From JAAXGI01 sp963579625 (lineage in GTDB: Bacteria; Gemmatimonadota; Gemmatimonadetes; Longimicrobiales; Gaopeijiaceae), in assembly GCA_963579625.1 (NCBI GenBank), contig CAUZHN010000065.1, forward strand, positions 1 to 13,221: 13,221 bases of DNA, read 5' to 3'. The notes under the pieces were generated by a model that ran no database searches, was not told the DNA's origin, and saw only the letters and a list, made by a program, of their open reading frames with translations. Of this stretch, positions 1 to 7,589 are shown one piece after another. Position numbers and translations under genes: made by a program. Each line of letters starts with the position of its first letter. Positions within the stretch are counted from its first letter, which is position 1.

Positions 1-251
1 AACGCATCGGCGGCATCTTCACCCTGCGTAAGTGCGACCTCGTAAATTCCGAAGTGGGCCACATGGGCGGCGTAAAAAGACCGAGCCGCGCTCGTGTGGG
101 TGTCGTAGAACGCGAAGTTATAATTCCTTGGAAGGTAAAGCTGGTTGTCGCGGGGCATGCCTCCGGCGCAGCCAGCCTCCAAAAAGACCACGAGCAGAAC
201 CGCCGTTTGGGAGATTCGCCTACGCAAGACAGGATTTCGGTACCGTATCAT
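1..251 (-). CDS. Putative lipoprotein, N-terminal part, runs off left edge
   Basis: An open minus-strand frame begins at the ATG at 251-249 and stays open for 83 codons to the window edge. The first 30 residues look like a bacterial export signal: a basic n-region (MIRYRNPVLRRR), a hydrophobic stretch (TAVLLVVFL) and then LEAGCAGG, where the Cys at residue 28 could be the lipidated +1 position. The Glu at -3 is atypical for a lipobox, so lipidation is likely but not certain. The mature part (NYNFAFYDTHTSAARSFYAA onward) matches no family I recognise. No Shine-Dalgarno precedes the ATG; a promoter-like TAGAAT ends six bases upstream, so the mRNA is probably leaderless. The same upstream repeat recurs at 12169 and 12766. 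The reading frame and signal are seen directly; function is unknown. Confidence 0.6.
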   Translation of the reverse strand, partial: MIRYRNPVLRRRISQTAVLLVVFLEAGCAGGMPRDNQLYLPRNYNFAFYDTHTSAARSFYAAHVAHFGIYEVALTQGEDAADA

Positions 252-325
252 GCTCTCATTCTACCCCGCCCCACTCAGGACGCGCAAAACAGTGGATAGC
301 TGGGTGTGGCTGGTGCCACGGAGGG
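248..325 (-). repeat. Dispersed promoter repeat, copy A
   Basis: Read on the minus strand, this 78-nt segment aligns end to end with copy C at 12766-12857. There are about six substitutions, one 1-nt gap and one 13-nt gap; the 13 nt are the TTGCGGGCCTGAG segment present in C and missing here. It includes a small hairpin (GTGGC 306-310 with GCCAC 315-319), the promoter-like boxes and the ATGA where the lipoprotein ORF starts. Copy A is inverted relative to copies B and C, and its gene points outward to the left while copy C points outward to the right. Confidence 0.8.
258..287 (-). promoter_or_regulatory. Candidate promoter for a leaderless mRNA (copy A)
   Basis: On the minus strand, TTGCGC (287-282), an 18-bp spacer and TAGAAT (263-258) form a sigma-70-like promoter. 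The -10 box differs from TATAAT at one position. Six bases (GAGAGC) separate it from the ATG at 251, so transcription would start at or next to the start codon. The -35 box here differs in origin from those of copies B and C because the segment carrying theirs is deleted. Confidence 0.5.
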
Positions 326-398
326 ACTAGGGGCTAGTTACCGCCGCCTGGACGACCTGCGCTAGACACAGGAATCCATCCCCTATGCACGCCGAAGA

Positions 399-419
399 TG
401 GACCCTATGTGGACCCTAT
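399..419. repeat. Short tandem repeat TGGACCCTAT
   Basis: TGGACCCTAT occurs at 399-408 and again at 410-419, a perfect 10-mer with an 11-bp period. It lies about 60 bp beyond the tRNA-Ala 3' end, next to the hairpin at 426-456. No function is visible; two adjacent protein-binding sites or chance are both possible. Confidence 0.6.
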
Positions 420-425
420 TTATGA

Positions 426-456
426 GATCGCACACCCATCTAGTAGGCGTGCGATC
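426..456 (-). terminator. Hairpin downstream of tRNA-Ala, possible terminator or processing stem
   Basis: GATCGCAC (426-433) and GTGCGATC (449-456) form a perfect 8-bp inverted repeat around a 15-nt loop. It sits 26 nt past the tRNA 3' end in the direction of tRNA transcription, where a terminator is expected. There is no proper T-run after it on the minus strand, only an A/T-rich TCATAAATAG, so it could equally be a processing hairpin or a protein-binding site. Confidence 0.4.
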
Positions 457-481
457 CCGTAAGTCATTGTACCACAACAAG

Positions 482-554
482 TGGAGCCAGCCGGGCTCGA
501 ACCGGCGACCTCCTGCTTGCAAAGCAGGCGCTCTCCCACCTGAGCTATGGCCCC
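482..554 (-). tRNA. tRNA-Ala, anticodon UGC
   Basis: The minus strand folds as a complete 73-nt cloverleaf. The acceptor arm pairs GGGGCCA with TGGCTCC (one G-U), the D arm contains AGCTCAGGTGGGAGAGC, and the anticodon arm is CCTGC-TTTGCAA-GCAGG with anticodon TGC. The T arm contains the canonical GGTTCGAGCCC-type loop. The discriminator base is A. The terminal CCA is not encoded (the genome continues C, T, T), so it must be added by CCA-adding enzyme. The gene starts 10 nt beyond the stop of the histidine phosphatase on the same strand, so the two may be co-transcribed or the tRNA may have an internal promoter in that gene. Confidence 0.97.
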
Positions 555-564
555 GAAGATCTAT

Positions 565-1098
565 CTAACCGTGATAGCGGTTTCCGAAGCGGATCAACAC
601 CGTGCCGACTTCGCCCTCGATGATACTTAGGATGTACAGGCGGTCGTACTCTAGCCTCTCGATCGGATCGCCCGGATTTCCCCCGAGGGCTTCTATGAGC
701 CGAGGAAGGGTATTGCTGTGTCCCACGACGAGGTGCCTTCCAGACGTCGTGCCGAGCTGCCTGGCAAAGTCCGTCAGGTCGCTCGGATCGTACAGCTCGA
801 TAGCAAGCCCCGTCATTTCGCTCGTAGGCTGACCGGTCCAGCGGGTTCGCTTTAGATCAGTCGAGTGGATCCTTGTCAGCTCTGCATCCGCAAGCATCCT
901 CGCGAGCAGATAGGAACGCTCCCGGCCAGCCGTGGAGAGAAGCGGATCGTCCGTCGTCGCCATGTCGGCGCCTAATACATCGTCGGCCCGTTCGGCATGC
1001 CGGACCAGATACACGACGATCGGGTCCTCTTGTGCGGTGACGAGCACGGGTGCTGCCAGGACGAGCGCGGTGAGGGCCAGAAAGATGTGACGGCGCAT
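565..1098 (-). CDS. Secreted histidine phosphatase family protein
   Basis: This is a 177-residue exported member of the histidine phosphatase (phosphoglycerate mutase-like) superfamily, which uses a phospho-histidine intermediate to hydrolyse phosphate esters. Residues 1-22 form a Sec signal peptide (MRRHIFLALTALVLAAP...TAQ). The catalytic motif is RHAER (33-37, His34 nucleophile). Supporting residues include the basic STDLKRTR stretch (79-86) and the second active-site His in VVGHSNT (His127). The length fits the short SixA-like branch, but with a signal peptide the substrate must be periplasmic or extracellular; it cannot be named from sequence. GGAG lies 9 nt before the ATG. The gene ends just ahead of tRNA-Ala and is insulated from the upstream PQQ gene by the hairpin at 1280-1313. 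Confidence 0.85.
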   Translation of the reverse strand: MRRHIFLALTALVLAAPVLVTAQEDPIVVYLVRHAERADDVLGADMATTDDPLLSTAGRERSYLLARMLADAELTRIHSTDLKRTRWTGQPTSEMTGLAIELYDPSDLTDFARQLGTTSGRHLVVGHSNTLPRLIEALGGNPGDPIERLEYDRLYILSIIEGEVGTVLIRFGNRYHG

Positions 1099-1209
1099 GG
1101 AGCAGCTCCGGAATTTCGGTCATGAGGGCTGAGCAAGCTAGTCGGGAGTTCGCCCCACCCGCCTTCCCTCTAAAAAAGATAGATCGGTGGGAGGCAATGT
1201 CCACCTAAC

Positions 1210-1232
1210 CCGTGCGGATTTCCCCTGCACGG
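1210..1232. other. Short hairpin upstream of the phosphatase gene
   Basis: CCGTGC (1210-1215) and GCACGG (1227-1232) are perfectly complementary around an 11-nt loop that itself contains GG and CC ends. It lies about 110 bp upstream of the phosphatase start, between that gene and the terminator at 1280-1313. It could be part of a 5' leader, an operator or chance; no known riboswitch core was recognised. Confidence 0.35.
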
Positions 1233-1279
1233 TCGATACTCACCCCTTCACGAGGAGCGGTAGAGAAGCCAGGCGCACA

Positions 1280-1313
1280 AAGCCCCCCGGCGTAAATCTA
1301 CGTCGGGGGGCTT
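1280..1313 (-). terminator. Strong GC-rich terminator hairpin after the PQQ gene
   Basis: AAGCCCCCCG (1280-1289) pairs perfectly with CGGGGGGCTT (1304-1313), and an inner GTA/TAC extends the stem within the 14-nt loop. It starts 36 nt beyond the stop of the PQQ-type dehydrogenase, in its direction of transcription. The trailing T-tract on the minus strand is short (CTTTGTG), but the 10-bp stem with six consecutive G-C pairs is very stable. It also shields the downstream phosphatase and tRNA from readthrough. Confidence 0.8.
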
Positions 1314-1349
1314 ACTGGGGCGCGAACCGGAGTTCTGCGTACTGGTTTC

Positions 1350-3407
1350 TTAGGGCAGACGCAGAGAAACCAACCGGGCAGGATTCTGTAACAGCACGAC
1401 AATGTACTGCTGCCCCCCGTGCATATAGGTCATCATACCGTACTGACCCGGTCCCGGCAGGGTAACCTGGCCCACCTTCTCTCCGGTGGCCTTGTCGAAG
1501 GCATGTAGCGCCGGCCCCTCCGCAGTGTCCCATTCGGTGACCAGAAGGTCACCCGCAACCATATTGAGTGAGTTGTCACCTCCCCCGAACATCGACGTGT
1601 CCACACCCTGCAGTGCGGGATGGTTCTTAATCGATTCGTCCACTTCGCCGACAGGAATCCACCAGATCCGCTCGCCCGTATTCATGTCGTACGCGGACAC
1701 GCGGCGGTAGGGAGGCTTGAAGATCGGCAGGCCCTCAACCCTCGGAAGCCCTCCACCCGTAGCAAGCCCCCCGGCAGCGAACGGGGAGTGCGTGGTCCCT
1801 GTCGTGTGGGGGTTATCCGGGTCTTCCGCCTCGATCCCGGGCATAATGAACCCGCCCCCGCAGCCCGGCCCGGAGGGTGCGTAAAGGATCCCCATCATGG
1901 GATCCATCGCCACCGGGTGCGTGATATTGACCCCGCCGTGACAACGAATATTGGTCACGTAGTCGCCATCGTGGCCCGCCTGTACCCACGGCATGAAGGA
2001 GCCACCGATCTGGTATTGACTCATGACCTCGAGTGCTTGCGCCCGAAGTTCGGGCGTCCAATCAATCACGCGGTCCTCCGAAATCCCTTGAGGCTCCAGT
2101 GGCTCCGGTCGTGTCGGGAAAGGTTGCGTGGGCGCGAGCTGCTCACCGGGCACGCGTGACTGGGGTACAGGCCGCTCCTCGATCGGCCATATCGGCTCAC
2201 CCGTCTCTCGGTTGAGTGCGAAAATCATCCCCGTCCTCGTGTTCTGGATCACCGCCGGAATCTGTTCACCATCCACCTCCAGATTCGCGACGATCGGGAC
2301 GTGCGTGGTGTCATAGTTCCAGATGTCGTGATGCACGGTCTGATAATGCCAGACCCGCTCACCCGTACGGACATCGAGTGCAATCGTGCTCGTCCCAAAG
2401 AGGTTGTCTCCCGGGTGAAAGCCCCCGTAATAGTCGATCGTCGCCGGGTTTGTCGGAATGTAAACGACCCCACGCTCGTAATCTGCCGAGATGGGTGCCC
2501 AGGAAGAGATGTCGCCAGTCCACTCCCAGGCATCACTCTCCCATGTGTCATGTCCAAACTCGCCTGGCCGAGGAATGACGTGGAACTTCCAGAGGTGTTC
2601 TCCAGTTCTCGCGTCAAATCCCTGGATGTCTCCAGGCACGTTCTCGATCCTCGTCTGGGTGTAGCCCTGCTCAGCGGAGTTCCCCACAACGATCACTCCG
2701 TTTACAACGATCGGGGGTGAGGACGTCGTGATGTAGCCAAGCTCCCGCGGAATCCCGTAATCCGGGTCGTAGGGCTGATCCCACTCTTGCCAGCGGCCCC
2801 AGTCCCGTAAAAGGCTCGGCAGCATGTCCACGACACCCGTCGCCGGAAAGCCTTCGATCGGCACAGGAGATCCAAATCCCTCTAGGGGACGGCCGGTCTT
2901 CGCATCCAAGGCATGGAGGAAGAAGGCGGGAGAGGAGTAGTAGATCACATATCTCCCATCGATCTCCGCGTAAGCGACTCCCTTGCCGTAGTTCTGACGC
3001 ATGGAGCGTTCCCACCGTGTGGTGTTGGGTTCGCGGTAGGTCCAGATCGTCTCCCCAGTCTCTGGGTCGATCGCAACCACCGTGCGCCGGTGACCGGCCA
3101 CCGTGTAGAGTGTGCCGTTGATATACTGAGGAGTCGCCTTGAATTGGAGCTCCTGTTCAGGACCGAAGTTGTCACCCCGCCAGATCCAGGCTTCTTCAAG
3201 ATCATTGAAGTTCGAGGCGTTGATCTGATCTGCCGGGGAGTAGCGGGTGCCCCAGGCATCCGCACTCTGGTAGCGCCACTCTCCGTCCGGATTGCGCCGA
3301 TCTTGAGCGCTTTGCCCCTGAGCAAAGGGCGGTGCCACAAGAGCAGCCACCAGGACCAGGGCGAACCAACGTGTTGGGCAAGAGATGCCAGGAAGAGATA
3401 TGGGCAT
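1350..3407 (-). CDS. PQQ-type beta-propeller dehydrogenase, periplasmic
   Basis: A 685-residue quinoprotein of the membrane-bound glucose/alcohol dehydrogenase-like group, which oxidises sugars, polyols or alcohols in the periplasm with pyrroloquinoline quinone and passes electrons to the respiratory chain. The start at 3407 is preferred over an upstream in-frame ATG at 3497 because GAGGGA lies 3 nt before it and it begins a good signal peptide (WFALVLVAALVAPPFAQGQS, residues 14-33). Propeller blades show the repeated TGE-x-x-W docking motif at about 114-122, 265-273, 345-353, 399-407 and 574-582, plus HHDIWNYD at 359-366. There is no CxxCH, so no fused cytochrome c; Cys489 and Cys516 (in CHGG and GCGGG) may form a disulfide. 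No pqq synthesis genes are nearby, so the cofactor comes from elsewhere in the genome or the environment. Substrate cannot be assigned. Confidence 0.85.
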   Translation of the reverse strand: MPISLPGISCPTRWFALVLVAALVAPPFAQGQSAQDRRNPDGEWRYQSADAWGTRYSPADQINASNFNDLEEAWIWRGDNFGPEQELQFKATPQYINGTLYTVAGHRRTVVAIDPETGETIWTYREPNTTRWERSMRQNYGKGVAYAEIDGRYVIYYSSPAFFLHALDAKTGRPLEGFGSPVPIEGFPATGVVDMLPSLLRDWGRWQEWDQPYDPDYGIPRELGYITTSSPPIVVNGVIVVGNSAEQGYTQTRIENVPGDIQGFDARTGEHLWKFHVIPRPGEFGHDTWESDAWEWTGDISSWAPISADYERGVVYIPTNPATIDYYGGFHPGDNLFGTSTIALDVRTGERVWHYQTVHHDIWNYDTTHVPIVANLEVDGEQIPAVIQNTRTGMIFALNRETGEPIWPIEERPVPQSRVPGEQLAPTQPFPTRPEPLEPQGISEDRVIDWTPELRAQALEVMSQYQIGGSFMPWVQAGHDGDYVTNIRCHGGVNITHPVAMDPMMGILYAPSGPGCGGGFIMPGIEAEDPDNPHTTGTTHSPFAAGGLATGGGLPRVEGLPIFKPPYRRVSAYDMNTGERIWWIPVGEVDESIKNHPALQGVDTSMFGGGDNSLNMVAGDLLVTEWDTAEGPALHAFDKATGEKVGQVTLPGPGQYGMMTYMHGGQQYIVVLLQNPARLVSLRLP

Positions 3408-3655
3408 GATTCCCTCACTGGAAAGAGTCTTGAACGGAGGCAGAAACATCGTGAAAAACCCTCGGAACCACCCTAAGCAAGCGATGAATCCAGCCAAACC
3501 GGATTTCGAACTACAAGCCGGTCACAGTAGCTAGCCATATGGTGTTCTGCCAGGGTGGAGGCCCTCGGGACATTTGGATCGTGCTGTGTTTTCTCGCCCT
3601 TGCTCCATCCGAGTCAGTCGCCTAGATGGTGGTCCAAAGTGAGCAGATGGACCCC

Positions 3656-4714
3656 TCACTCGGCCTTCCCAATTTCCTCCTCAACGCGCTCGAACCTCCG
3701 GACCTCTCCTGGACGCCTATCTGATGGAAACACGTCCATCCAAGCCGGATATTCGAGCGGGAGCCGACTAATTGTGTCCAGCGCTTGAAGATCGTCATCC
3801 GATAGCGATAAATCGACGGCACCGAGGTTGTCGTCCAGTTGAGTGAGTGTTCGCGCTCCGATGATTACGCTGGTCACCGCGGTATTCGCCAGGACCCACG
3901 CTAGTGCCACCTGAGCGACGCTTGCCCCATGATTCTCAGCGATCTTGCACATGACGTCGACTATATCGAAGGCCTTCTCCTTGTCTATGGGAGGAAAGTC
4001 AAACGAAGCACGCCGCCCTTCAGCTACTTCCTTGTCACGGGTGAATTTCCCCGAGAGGAACCCACCGGCCAGGGGACTCCATACGAGCAGACCCACCCCC
4101 TGATCCTCAAGGAGGGGGATCATCTCTTTCTCCAACTCCCGACCGGCCAGCGAATAGTAAGATTGCGTACACTTGAAGCGCTCCAGCCCTTCAGACCGGG
4201 AAATCCCAAGCGCCTTCATCAGCTGCCAGGCCATCAAGTTTGAGCAGCCGACGTAGCGGACCTTTCCCTGCCGCACGAGATCGTCGAGCGCACGGAGAGT
4301 GTCCTCGATATCGGTGAGCGGATCGGACCGGTGAATCTGGTAGAGGTCGATGTAATCCGTACCGAGTCGCTTCAGGCTAGCCTCGACCGCCTCGGTTATG
4401 TGGAGACGGGACAGACCTACGTCATTCGGGCTCTCTCCCATCCGTCCTCGCACTTTGGTCGCGAGCACCACATTGCGCCTCCGGCCTTCAAGGGCCTTTC
4501 CGAGCATGGTCTCCGATTCACCTGTCGAGTACACATCGGCGGTATCGATGAAGTTGATACCGGCATCGAGGGCACGGCCGACCATCTTATCAACGGTTTT
4601 CTGGTCGAGCCCACCGATCGTTTCCCACATCTGGCCTCGGCCGCCGAACGTCATGGCACCAAGACAAAGCTCCGAAACGAATACCCCGGTATCGGCAAGC
4701 ACCCTGTATTTCAT
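3656..4714 (-). CDS. Aldo/keto reductase
   Basis: A 352-residue cytosolic NAD(P)H-dependent oxidoreductase of the aldo/keto reductase superfamily, a TIM barrel reducing carbonyls to alcohols. The catalytic tetrad is visible: Asp57 and Tyr62 in FIDTADVYSTGESE, Lys87 in ATKVRG and His128 in LYQIHRSDP. Cofactor-binding segments are QSYYSLAGRELEKE (184-197), WSPLAGGFLSGKF (212-224) and the C-terminal IIGARTLTQLDDNLGA (284-299), which binds the 2'-phosphate/adenine region in this family. It resembles the YajO/Tas-like long bacterial group. AGGGAGG lies 4 nt before the ATG. It points the same way as the PQQ gene but a 248-nt gap to that gene's preferred start makes a shared operon uncertain. The real substrate is unknown. 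Confidence 0.92.
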   Translation of the reverse strand: MKYRVLADTGVFVSELCLGAMTFGGRGQMWETIGGLDQKTVDKMVGRALDAGINFIDTADVYSTGESETMLGKALEGRRRNVVLATKVRGRMGESPNDVGLSRLHITEAVEASLKRLGTDYIDLYQIHRSDPLTDIEDTLRALDDLVRQGKVRYVGCSNLMAWQLMKALGISRSEGLERFKCTQSYYSLAGRELEKEMIPLLEDQGVGLLVWSPLAGGFLSGKFTRDKEVAEGRRASFDFPPIDKEKAFDIVDVMCKIAENHGASVAQVALAWVLANTAVTSVIIGARTLTQLDDNLGAVDLSLSDDDLQALDTISRLPLEYPAWMDVFPSDRRPGEVRRFERVEEEIGKAE

Positions 4715-5016
4715 CAGGCCTCCCTGGTCGGACTCCGCCTACTGTTAGTTACCCAGTGTTCTAGCGCTGTGGAGTAGCGGGGCTCTGGGTTTCCCCAATT
4801 CATCGAGTCGCGCAGGTTATGCGAGGGCGAGGGCAGACACAAGCTCGGGGGCTACCACGGAGCGGGAACTCCTTATGAGCTCTTTACACACGGGAACCTT
4901 GACGTATGCCTATGGTTGGACCTTCGTTACCGGTGATCAATCCTCCTCATTTGGCCGACCGTGACCGATCGGCATTCGAATCCTTTCGTCGTCCACACTT
5001 CTCAGGCCGGATCCCC
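4715..5016. other. Divergent intergenic region between aldo/keto reductase and first DUF5916 gene
   Basis: About 300 bp separate two divergently transcribed genes, so promoters for both should be here. TTGACG (from about 4898) and TTTACA upstream of it are the best -35-like strings on the plus strand, but neither has a convincing -10 at 16-18 bp. An in-frame ATG at 4906 would extend the downstream protein by 37 residues with no export signal at its front, so I treat that stretch as untranslated. No hairpin or repeat stood out. Confidence 0.4.
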
Positions 5017-7431
5017 GTGAAGAGAAAAGACTCCCGGGTACACCTCAGCGCACTCTTCGCGATCGTCTTGATCTTCGGGGCCAGGTCATCTCTCGCCGCA
5101 CAGATACCAGCCGCACAGATACCAGAGGGGCTTCCCATCAGAGAGACCGAGGTTGAGAAGACGGAGCCTGGCCAGGAAGAAGCACCACCTGTCACGGATG
5201 CGGGTCCTACCCCCGAGGCGCTGGGTCTCGTTGCGGGGCGACCCCGTGTCACCCCGACCCGGGCTGACAGTCCCCCGATGATCGACGGCATCCTGGATGA
5301 CGAGATCTGGGCAACGGCCGCGCACCTGACCGAGTTCACCCAGCAGGCTCCACTGGACGGCGCGCCTGCCACCGAGGCGACGGATGTCTACGTGGCATAC
5401 GACTCTGAGAAGATCTACTTCGGGTTCCACGTCCACTATCAGGATCCGTCGATCATGAGGGCCAATCGTGTGGAACGTGATCGTGCCATGCAGGATGACC
5501 TTATGACCGTGTACTTCGACACCTTCCTGGATCAGCAGAGGGGCTACGACTTCGACGTCAACGGATTTGGGGTTCAGGGAGAAGGGGTTATCAGCGCCGA
5601 CGAAGGCGGGGGGGGAGGCAGGGGCGGCCACGGTCGTGGTGGCGGTTGGGGTGGTCCCCAGGGGGCGATCCCGAGGGCGGACCGGTCCTGGAACACACTC
5701 TTCGATACTGGCGGTCAGATCGTCGCGGATGGTTTCACGGCCGAGATGGCAATCCCCTTTAAGAGCCTACGATATCCGAACCCACCGGGTGAGGAGCCTC
5801 ACCGCTGGGGACTACAGATCGTAAGGGAAGTGAAAGGAAAGGATCAGGAAAGCCAGGTCTGGGCCCCCATGTCTCGCGACGAAACGAGCTTCTTTTCCCA
5901 GATGGGTATCCTCGAGGGGATGACGGACCTCTCCACGAACCGGAACCTGGAGATCCTCCCAACCTTTACCGCGATCCAGTTTGGAGAAATCGATCCGACG
6001 CAATCCCAGTTTGTCAATCAGGACACCGACCCGGATGCCGGCCTGAACGTGAAGTATGGGATTACCTCGGATCTGACCGCCGACCTCACCATCAACCCGG
6101 ACTTCTCACAGATCGAATCGGACCGCCCGCAGATCGAGATCAATCAGCGCTTCCCTCTCTTCTTCTCGGAGTTGAGGCCCTTCTTCGTCGAAGGAGCGGA
6201 GATCTTCGAGATCAGCGCTCCCGTCACACTCGTTCACACGCGAACCATCGTCGACCCGGACTATGGAGGAAAGGTGAGTGGGCAGCTGGGACGGTTCTCG
6301 GTCGGCGCGTTGGCCGCGAACGACCAGGCCCCCGGAAGAGTGGACAGCCCTGAGGATCCGGCCTTTCATCAAACTGCCCAGACGTTTATCGGGCGAGCCC
6401 GCTACGATCTGTATGCCGAGTCGAACATTGGGGCAGTCTTCACCGATCGTGAATTTCTGGATAGCCATAGTCGCGTGTTAGGCATGGATGGGAACTTCCG
6501 ACTCACCCCTACGATCTCGGGTGGTGTTCGCGCGTTCGGCTCATCCTACAAAGGTCTTGGAGAAGAACAGGTCGGCGGCCACATGCTCGTGGCCGGAATC
6601 CAGGAGAACGGCAGAAACTGGAACTGGCGGCTCAACGCGCACGAGATCTCCCGTGAGTTTGATACTGACGTGGGTTTCGTGCGCCGCAGGGATATCCGGA
6701 ACATCAACGGAAACCTTAGCTACCGCTTCTGGCCGGAGAGTTGGATCATCAACTGGCAACCCGGCGTCAATTACGGACAGAACTACGACTTCGATGGGAT
6801 TCTCGGGGATGAGAATCTGAGCGCCAACCTCGGCTTCAGCTTCGCCAAAAACCTGCGCCTCTTCACGAACATGAGTTGGGACATGGAACGGTTCGGGGGC
6901 ATCAACTTCCGGAAGAATCGGTTCTCGATCGGCGGCGGCAAGAACGATCGCAGCTATTCCTTCTTCGGCAACTTCAGCATTGGGGACGAGATCTTTTTCC
7001 TCGGACCCTTCCTCGGCCACCAGGTCAGCTGGAATCTGAATGGTACGGTACGCCCGACGGACCGCCTTCAGACTTCGCTTCGCTTCGATCGACGGCGCTT
7101 CACGGATCCTGGGAACAATGACACGGAGATCTTCGATGTCCGTCTCCTACGCGCCACCACGACCCTCCAAATCACCGACCGGTTGGGCGTACGCAACATC
7201 ACCGAATTCAACTCGCAAGACGAAACCTTCGACCTCAACGTCCTTCTCAATTACCGGGTAAACGCAGGAACCGTCATCTACCTGGGCTACGATGATCACT
7301 TCCAACAGGCCGATCTGATCGAAGGCGATCACGACCTGGACGGATTTGAGGAGCAGCTTTTTTTCACGACGGGCCAACGTCGCACGAGCCGGGCACTCTT
7401 CGTCAAGCTCCAATATCTTTTCCGGTACTGA
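5017..7431 (+). CDS. CBM9-like/DUF5916 outer-membrane protein, paralogue 1
   Basis: An 804-residue exported protein. The GTG at 5017 is chosen because it begins a Sec signal peptide (VKRKDSRVHLSALFAIVLIF...SLAAQ, 1-29) and places the conserved PTPEALGL at 64-71, close to its position (61-68) in paralogue 2. Residues about 76-270 form a carbohydrate-binding CBM9-like domain (IDGILDDEIW 89-98; VYVAYDSEKIYFGFHV 124-139). The remainder is DUF5916, with its hallmark NPDFSQIESD (360-369) and ELRPFFVEGAEIF (385-397), followed by alternating-polarity strands ending in YLFRY. A C-terminal aromatic after beta strands is the Bam recognition signal, so an outer-membrane barrel is inferred. A glycine/histidine/tryptophan-rich insert (197-214) is absent from paralogue 2. 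The molecular role is unknown; glycan binding or transport is a guess from the CBM9-like domain. Confidence 0.85.
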   Translation: MKRKDSRVHLSALFAIVLIFGARSSLAAQIPAAQIPEGLPIRETEVEKTEPGQEEAPPVTDAGPTPEALGLVAGRPRVTPTRADSPPMIDGILDDEIWATAAHLTEFTQQAPLDGAPATEATDVYVAYDSEKIYFGFHVHYQDPSIMRANRVERDRAMQDDLMTVYFDTFLDQQRGYDFDVNGFGVQGEGVISADEGGGGGRGGHGRGGGWGGPQGAIPRADRSWNTLFDTGGQIVADGFTAEMAIPFKSLRYPNPPGEEPHRWGLQIVREVKGKDQESQVWAPMSRDETSFFSQMGILEGMTDLSTNRNLEILPTFTAIQFGEIDPTQSQFVNQDTDPDAGLNVKYGITSDLTADLTINPDFSQIESDRPQIEINQRFPLFFSELRPFFVEGAEIFEISAPVTLVHTRTIVDPDYGGKVSGQLGRFSVGALAANDQAPGRVDSPEDPAFHQTAQTFIGRARYDLYAESNIGAVFTDREFLDSHSRVLGMDGNFRLTPTISGGVRAFGSSYKGLGEEQVGGHMLVAGIQENGRNWNWRLNAHEISREFDTDVGFVRRRDIRNINGNLSYRFWPESWIINWQPGVNYGQNYDFDGILGDENLSANLGFSFAKNLRLFTNMSWDMERFGGINFRKNRFSIGGGKNDRSYSFFGNFSIGDEIFFLGPFLGHQVSWNLNGTVRPTDRLQTSLRFDRRRFTDPGNNDTEIFDVRLLRATTTLQITDRLGVRNITEFNSQDETFDLNVLLNYRVNAGTVIYLGYDDHFQQADLIEGDHDLDGFEEQLFFTTGQRRTSRALFVKLQYLFRY

Positions 7432-7589
7432 GTGCTCCTTCACGATTAGTGGTGGTCAGTGGATCCATCCCGAATTCCCAGTCTTGATTTTCATATTCGC
7501 GTTACCCTAGTTACGGCATTCATGCCCACCCAAACGACGAGACTCCGGCGACCCGAGGCGAATCCAGTCCTCCTCTTCGTCCCCTTTAC

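Noticed and set aside
2913..3476. 187-codon plus-strand open frame inside the PQQ gene
   Set aside because: It lies antisense to a well-supported coding region, shows no family motif, and is explained by the codon bias of the real gene.
3408..3497. Upstream ATG extending the PQQ-type protein by 30 residues
   Set aside because: GAGGGA lies right before the ATG at 3407 and that start gives a standard signal peptide; the extension has no ribosome site.
4906..5016. Upstream ATG extending DUF5916 paralogue 1 by 37 residues
   Set aside because: The extension would bury the signal peptide behind a Pro/Arg-rich stretch; the GTG at 5017 restores a normal signal peptide and the same N-terminal length as paralogue 2.
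6541..7020. 159-codon minus-strand open frame inside DUF5916 paralogue 1 (with a similar one in paralogue 2)
   Set aside because: Acidic, valine-rich frame antisense to a conserved barrel region; recurrence in the paralogue simply follows from the duplicated sense sequence.
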